Positions 14,630 to 17,780 of a stretch of 17,780 bases of DNA are shown here, in pieces. The translations under genes and the position numbers were made by a program. The stretch is from RGIG4608 sp045635885 (GTDB taxonomy: Bacteria > Bacillota > Clostridia > Oscillospirales > CAG-272): assembly GCA_045635885.1 (NCBI GenBank), contig JAZTWO010000026.1, forward strand, positions 1-17,780, given 5' to 3'. The first letter of the stretch is position 1; every line of letters begins with the position of its first letter. The notes below the pieces were generated by a model, which ran no database searches, was not told where the DNA came from, and saw nothing but the letters and a program-made list of their open reading frames with translations.

Positions 14630-14978
14630 TATTGTGAACGAAAAATTGCCGAAAAGAAAAGATATAAGATTAAAGAGTTACGATTATTCTGAATGTGGTG
14701 CGTATTTTATAACGATATGTACAGATAAACGTCGCAAAATATTATCAAAAATCGTAGGGGTCGACGTCCTCGACGACCCGTTTTTCGATCCGCAAACCGT
14801 AGTGCCTGCGTTTGTGTCAACATTCAAGCGGTTTTGCAATAAGGAATTTGGTGAAAACATTTGGCAAAGGTATTATTACGACCACATCATTCGCGACAAA
14901 CGTGATTTTGAGGAAATATCAAAATACAATTACGAAAACCCACTAAAATGGCAATTTGACGAACTATATTGTGAATAA
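14613..14978 (+). pseudogene. RAYT (REP-associated tyrosine transposase) lacking the HUH motif
   Basis: A 121-codon frame matching both ends of a RAYT/IS200-like transposase. The N-terminal part has LPKRKDIRLKSYDYSECGAYFITICTDKRR. The C-terminal part has VPAFVSTFKRF, WQRYYYDHIIRDKRDFEEI and KYNYENPLKW. The latter contains the position of the catalytic tyrosine (Tyr105 here; compare DYIYINP around Tyr115 in the E. coli protein, from memory). The middle section that should carry the metal-binding MPNHIH (HUH) motif is missing: residues jump from VLDDPFFDP directly to VPAFVST. The frame is kept, so this is an in-frame internal deletion, not a frameshift. It is expected to be catalytically dead. 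It may start at 14613 or 14622; both overlap the end of the small membrane gene. A REP-type palindrome lies inside it. Confidence 0.8.
14753..14780 (+). repeat. REP-type palindrome inside the RAYT remnant
   Basis: 28 bases with the CGTAGGGG head and CCCG tail, matching the intergenic palindrome at 3284-3311 at 25 of 28 positions. Stem GGGTCGACG/CGACGACCC around TCCT. One difference from the intergenic copy is paired: an A-T pair becomes T-A at the fourth stem position. It encodes VGVDVLDDP within the transposase frame. Confidence 0.85.
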
Positions 14979-14984
14979 ACACAA

Positions 14985-15016
14985 AAACCACCTTCAGTTT
15001 GAAGGTGGTTTCTTTT
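14985..15016. terminator. Bidirectional terminator
   Basis: Perfect 11-bp stem AAACCACCTTC/GAAGGTGGTTT (14985-14995 with 15001-15011), with T-rich sequence after it on the plus strand and a run of A before it (T on the minus strand). It serves the fhs unit and the convergent GNAT gene. Confidence 0.9.
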
Positions 15017-15022
15017 GTTTTA

Positions 15023-15571
15023 TTATCTCAATGCGTTGTAAAAGGTGTATTCAATGCCGCCCTTGATGTGTTCAAGTGCGCCTTCTTTGAGTTCTTGAAC
15101 CATAAGGCACTCGGGCGCGGGGAGTCCAACACTTTCGTGCGCAAAAATGCCGAAATCCTGCGATGTTTTAAATCCGCGAGGATTATAATTTTTGGGATTT
15201 CCCTCAACTATGCATGCGGAATATCCAAGCTCCTTGGCTTTTTTTAGTCCAAATTCAATAAGCTCCTTTGAAATATGCTGACGCTGGAGCTCCGTTTTTA
15301 CCGCAACGGGCGAGAGAAGGAGCAACTCGTCCTCATATTTTCCGTCAAGGTGGAAGCGAGAGAACATTACGTATCCGATAATCTCATCGTTTTCGTCGAC
15401 CATAACGAGATCAAGCTCGGGCAAATAATACTTTTTGCTTCTTATTTCACGAACGAGGTTTCCGACAAGTGCGCCTTCTTCCTCGTTTTCGCTTTCTGTG
15501 AATACTTTTTTTACAAATAGTGCGGATTTTTCAAATTCGTCCGCTTTTACTGTTCTGATAATTCTTTCCAT
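15023..15571 (-). CDS. GNAT-family N-acetyltransferase
   Basis: A 182-residue protein with the acetyl-CoA-binding GNAT fold. Signs are the strand-helix pattern DEIIGYVMFSRFHL (about 61-74), the core LLLSPVAVKTELQRQHISKELIEFGLKKAKELG (about 84-116) and GNPKNYNPRGF (about 123-133), which recalls the G-x-P-x-Y-Y-x-R-x-G-F end of the YhbS-like (COG3153) group. The acetyl-CoA loop is altered: where Q/R-x-x-G-x-G/A is usual, the sequence is QRQHIS. CoA binding is therefore less certain. The substrate is unknown. It lies 71 bases after the rubrerythrin gene on the same strand and may be co-transcribed with it. The ribosome site (AAAGG, 13 bases off) is weak. Confidence 0.85.
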   Translation of the reverse strand: MERIIRTVKADEFEKSALFVKKVFTESENEEEGALVGNLVREIRSKKYYLPELDLVMVDENDEIIGYVMFSRFHLDGKYEDELLLLSPVAVKTELQRQHISKELIEFGLKKAKELGYSACIVEGNPKNYNPRGFKTSQDFGIFAHESVGLPAPECLMVQELKEGALEHIKGGIEYTFYNALR

Positions 15572-15642
15572 TGTACTGTCTTAACCTTTCAATTTGTGTT
15601 TTGTTAAAAGGCAGAGAACAAATACGTTATTTTGCTAATTGA

Positions 15643-16176
15643 TTAATAATTCGCTTTTCTAACTTCGAAATAAGCTCTGGGGTGGTTACAAACGGGGCAA
15701 ACCTCGGGAGCTTTTTTGCCAACCACAAGGTGTCCGCAGTTGCGGCATTCCCACATAATCTGCTCGCCCTTTTCAAATACGGTCTGCATCTGAACGTTGT
15801 TGAGGAGCGCAAGGTATCTTTCCTCGTGAGATCTTTCGATTTCCGCTACCATACGGAATTTTGCAGCGATATCGTGGAAGCCCTCTTCCTCTGCCTCTTC
15901 TGCAAATGTTCTGTACATATCTGTCCATTCGTAGTTTTCGCCTTCAGCGGCACTCTTGAGGTTGGCTTCTGTATTGCCAATGCCACCAAGAAGCTTGAAC
16001 CACATTTTTGCGTGTTCCTTTTCGTTGTCCGCAGTCTTCTGGAAGATTTCAGAAAGCTGTTCGAAGCCCTCTTTCTTCGCTACAGATGCGAAATAAGTGT
16101 ACTTGTTTCTTGCCTCGCTCTCGCCTGAAAAAGCGGCTTTGAGATTTTTTTCTGTTTTTGATCCTTTGAGTTCCAT
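15643..16176 (-). CDS. rbr: Rubrerythrin
   Basis: Cytosolic non-haem diiron peroxidase that removes hydrogen peroxide in anaerobes. 177 residues from the ATG at 16176, which has GGAGGT eight bases upstream; an in-frame TTG at 16191 is rejected. The four-helix diiron domain shows Glu19 (SGESEARNKY), Glu52 and His55 (NEKEHAK), the Glu93/Glu96 region (FAEEAEEEGF), and Glu114 with His117 (EIERSHEERY). The C-terminal rubredoxin-like domain has two CxxC pairs (Cys144/147, Cys160/163), in CRNCG and CPVCNHP. All metal ligands appear intact. Its promoter carries a 7-1-7 inverted repeat suggesting peroxide-responsive control. GNAT follows on the same strand. Confidence 0.97.
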   Translation of the reverse strand: MELKGSKTEKNLKAAFSGESEARNKYTYFASVAKKEGFEQLSEIFQKTADNEKEHAKMWFKLLGGIGNTEANLKSAAEGENYEWTDMYRTFAEEAEEEGFHDIAAKFRMVAEIERSHEERYLALLNNVQMQTVFEKGEQIMWECRNCGHLVVGKKAPEVCPVCNHPRAYFEVRKANY

Positions 16177-16211
16177 AATTTTTACCTCCAAGTAAAATAT
16201 TTGATACTTTC

Positions 16212-16241
16212 ATTATATATTAACAAATTGAAAATTTCAAT
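16212..16241 (-). promoter_or_regulatory. rbr promoter with a PerR/Fur-like inverted repeat
   Basis: On the minus strand TTGAAA, 17 bases, TATAAT (-35 at 16235-16240, -10 at 16212-16217). A perfect 7-1-7 palindrome ATTGAAA-A-TTTCAAT (16227-16241) covers the -35 box. This is the arm-spacer layout of Fur/PerR boxes, although the bases differ from the usual B. subtilis PerR consensus. rbr is a typical PerR target in clostridia, so control by a PerR-like repressor is a reasonable inference. Confidence 0.5.
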
Positions 16242-16259
16242 ATATTTTTTCCGTTTTTA

Positions 16260-16288
16260 TTGACAAAAATTCAATTTTATTATAAAAT
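16260..16288 (+). promoter_or_regulatory. Promoter directed towards the kinase gene
   Basis: A perfect TTGACA, 17 bases, TAAAAT. The next gene on this strand starts at 16733, which would give a leader of about 440 bases containing several hairpins. A nearer promoter cannot be excluded. Confidence 0.6.
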
Positions 16289-16354
16289 TACGTGGTATTA
16301 CATAAATTGAAAAATAAATTGCGATTTAGCGGGGAGAAGTTACTTGAACAAAAT

Positions 16355-16478
16355 TCCCTCTCCGTCTTCGCCTACGGCAAATCCACCTCTCCCTGAGTGA
16401 GAGGCTTTAGTTTGCAAGTGTTCTCTTGCTTAAAGGCTCGCCCTGGGGAGAGCTCCCGCTTTAGCGGGTGAGAGGGGC
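16355..16478. repeat. Hairpin-rich CCTCTCC-type intergenic repeat
   Basis: Contains CCTCTC/GAGAGG (16386-16391 with 16399-16404), a CTCTCCC-type arm that can pair with GGGGAGAG (about 16444-16452), and CCCGC/GCGGG (16455-16459 with 16464-16468). It resembles, from memory, a dispersed clostridial repeat of the CCCTCTCCGTCA type. There is only one copy in the window. No gene is seen between 16289 and 16732. Confidence 0.5.
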
Positions 16479-16538
16479 TAATACAAGCTATAGACATTTT
16501 GCTATCAAAAACTCTATGTGCAGAGTAGCAAGGTGCGG

Positions 16539-16564
16539 TTTTTGTTGCACCTGTGCAACAAAAA
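16539..16564. repeat. Perfect 12-bp palindrome in the kinase leader
   Basis: TTTTTGTTGCAC/GTGCAACAAAAA separated by CT (16539-16550 with 16553-16564). It is not followed by a T run in the plus direction. It could be a protein-binding site, an RNA hairpin in the leader or a transposon relic; the sequence does not decide. Confidence 0.7.
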
Positions 16565-16626
16565 CGAGTGTGACGAGCGCGAAGAAGTGAGTCACGCGCA
16601 TTGCGCAAAATTTGTTTACCATAACA

Positions 16627-16684
16627 CGATTAAAAGTTTTTTGCGAGCTTTTTTCAAAAAAGCGAAAATTTTTATCTTTGTAAC
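16627..16684 (-). repeat. Diverged end of a three-hairpin element (copy F)
   Basis: This stretch, including AAAAGTTTTTTGCGAGC, TTTTTTCAAAAAAGCGAAAA and CTTTGTAAC, follows the conserved end of copies A and E base by base with scattered changes. It ends about 48 bases before the kinase start, as A does before feoB. The hairpin body upstream is not recognisable as A-E, so this is a remnant or an older copy. Confidence 0.55.
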
Positions 16685-16732
16685 TTCTCCTATAAATCAA
16701 AATCTGAAATTATATTAACGAGGTATAAATAA

Positions 16733-17563
16733 ATGAAAAGAATTGCAACGATACAAGACATATCATGCTTTGGCAAATGCTCGATAACGGTGAGCTTGCC
16801 GGTGATTTCGGCAATGGGGGTGGAATGTGCCATCGTGCCAACGACGGTTTTGTCCACACACACCGCGGGATTTAGCGGATACACCGTTTGCGACATCTCT
16901 GACCAGCTTTTGCCCATCGCAGAGCATTGGAAGAAAGAGGGGATAGTGCTTGACACTCTTTATACGGGCTATCTTGCCAACGAAGGACAGATAAATGACA
17001 CAATTAGATTTATTGAATTAACCAAAAACGAAAACACTTTGGTGTTTGTAGATCCCGCTATGGCGGACTACGGAAAGCTTTATCCGGGTTTTCCTGCGGA
17101 CTTCCCAAGCAAAATGCTTGAGCTTTGCAAAATAGCCGACGTGGTTTGCCCCAATATTACAGAAGCGAGTATGCTTCTTGGTAAGGAGTTTAAAAACGAG
17201 GGCGAGTATGATGAATCATACATTCGCTCCCTTGTCGATGGCTTCTTGGCGCTCGGTGTTAAGAAGGTTGTAATAACAGGAGTAAAGTATGGTGACGGAC
17301 GTCACGGAGCTGTTGCGTACGACGAAAAAGTTGGACAATACAACTATTTGTATGGTGAAAATTTCAACTGCGCCTTCCACGGAACAGGCGATATTTTTTC
17401 AAGTGTGCTTTGTGGGGCACTCACAAAGGGTGATGACGTTTACTCTGCAACTCAGCAGGCAGTTGACTTTACAATCGCATGTATTGCGCAAACCTTACCC
17501 GATAGAGAAAACCACCCATACGGCGTAAAATTCGAGGAGTGCTTGCACTTGCTCACAAAATAA
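16733..17563 (+). CDS. Pyridoxamine/pyridoxal kinase (PfkB-like, PdxY type)
   Basis: A 276-residue ribokinase-superfamily kinase that phosphorylates B6 vitamers with ATP in the salvage route to pyridoxal phosphate. The N-terminal QDISCFGKCS (8-17), the HTAGF substrate segment (43-47), DPAMADYGKLY (107-117), NITEA (141-145) and the catalytic HGTGD (216-220, Asp220 as the base) all fit the PdxY/pyridoxamine-kinase group. Length is normal. The start is supported by GAGGT about nine bases upstream. It is monocistronic, divergent from rbr, and closed by a terminator. The exact vitamer preference (pyridoxal, pyridoxamine or hydroxymethylpyrimidine) cannot be read from the sequence, so I give no gene symbol. 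Confidence 0.9.
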   Translation: MKRIATIQDISCFGKCSITVSLPVISAMGVECAIVPTTVLSTHTAGFSGYTVCDISDQLLPIAEHWKKEGIVLDTLYTGYLANEGQINDTIRFIELTKNENTLVFVDPAMADYGKLYPGFPADFPSKMLELCKIADVVCPNITEASMLLGKEFKNEGEYDESYIRSLVDGFLALGVKKVVITGVKYGDGRHGAVAYDEKVGQYNYLYGENFNCAFHGTGDIFSSVLCGALTKGDDVYSATQQAVDFTIACIAQTLPDRENHPYGVKFEECLHLLTK

Positions 17564-17567
17564 CACC

Positions 17568-17606
17568 AAAAGAAGAAGAGCTTTGTGGCTTTTCTTCTTT
17601 TTTATT
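17568..17606 (+). terminator. Terminator of the kinase gene
   Basis: AAAAGAAGAAGAGC/GCTTTTCTTCTTTT (17568-17581 with 17588-17601, one G-T pair), then a T-rich end. This is the last feature that looks like native sequence. Confidence 0.85.
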
Positions 17607-17610
17607 ATAT

Positions 17611-17727
17611 ACGCACATATGAGTGCGTACGCACGCACGCACGCACGCACACGCACACGCACGCACACGCACGCACGAACACGCACGCACGCACGCACAC
17701 GCACACGTACGCACGAACACGAACACG
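17611..17727. repeat. (ACGC)n/(AC)n simple repeat
   Basis: A hairpin ACGCAC/GTGCGT (17611-17616 with 17623-17628) leads into about 100 bases of interrupted ACGC and AC units. Composition differs sharply from the rest. Open frames through it are products of the repeat. Its position beside adapter-like sequence at the very end of the window makes chimeric or artefactual origin likely. Confidence 0.9.
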
Positions 17728-17766
17728 TCCATTGCTCCCTGCCACTGCCCCCCACTCACCCTTACC

Positions 17767-17780
17767 AAGTCGGATCGTAG
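17767..17780 (+). other. Probable sequencing-adapter remnant
   Basis: The final 14 bases, AAGTCGGATCGTAG, match from memory the beginning of the MGI/BGI (DNBSEQ) reverse adapter. They should be regarded as contamination, and the flanking 17607-17766 as suspect. Confidence 0.8.

Noticed and set aside
17495..17780. Open frames rich in Arg/Thr/His or Cys/Val/Arg through the ACGC repeat
   Set aside because: Any frame through this simple repeat is open; the sequence is probably artefactual.
1..17780. tRNA or rRNA genes
   Set aside because: No cloverleaf with a GTTC-A-TCC-type arm and no rRNA-like sequence was found by eye on either strand.

Overview
The window reads as an AT-rich, anaerobic, gut-type member of the Clostridia (Firmicutes). 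The evidence is strong AGGAGG-like ribosome sites, near-consensus sigma-A promoters, clostridial housekeeping genes (enolase, L28 with a four-cysteine motif, formate-THF ligase, rubrerythrin), a FeoB with a Cys-rich small partner, and BspA-type leucine-rich-repeat lipoproteins. No species can be named. It is probably one end of a metagenomic contig: the last 14 bases match, from memory, the start of an MGI/BGI sequencing adapter, and the roughly 150 bases before them are low-complexity sequence unlike the rest.

Layout: repeats (1-690); feoB and a FeoB-associated Cys-rich protein (739-2871); repeats (2920-3480); a short lipoprotein convergent with a DUF6873 (GME-fold) protein; rpmB and eno on the minus strand; repeats (7095-7500); a long BspA-like LRR lipoprotein, a convergent YczE/YitT-type membrane protein, and a second LRR lipoprotein; a large repeat block (11880-12664); fhs, a two-helix membrane protein and a broken RAYT transposase in one overlapping unit; a GNAT acetyltransferase and rubrerythrin on the minus strand; a structured intergenic region; a pyridoxamine-kinase-type gene; and the doubtful contig end.

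The genes are mostly ordinary metabolism and surface functions: Fe(II) uptake, glycolysis, one-carbon metabolism, oxidative defence, vitamin B6 salvage and surface lipoproteins. Apart from feoB with its partner and the fhs unit they do not form one pathway.

The unusual content lies between the genes. One family of about 230-330 bp elements (A-E, plus a diverged remnant F) occurs five to six times, each ending next to a gene boundary. Each full copy carries three consecutive hairpins. Between copies, whole stem sequences are replaced on both arms together while the single-stranded flanks stay conserved. This is covariation expected of a selected RNA or single-stranded DNA structure. Attached to them are chains of short REP-like palindromes that share a CGTAGGGG head, a CCCG tail and an AAACTAACTT linker but have interchangeable stems. 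One such palindrome lies inside the coding sequence of the RAYT remnant, which has lost its HUH catalytic motif. I read this as a REP/RAYT-type mobile repeat system with mosaic composite elements. The assignment to RAYT activity is inference.
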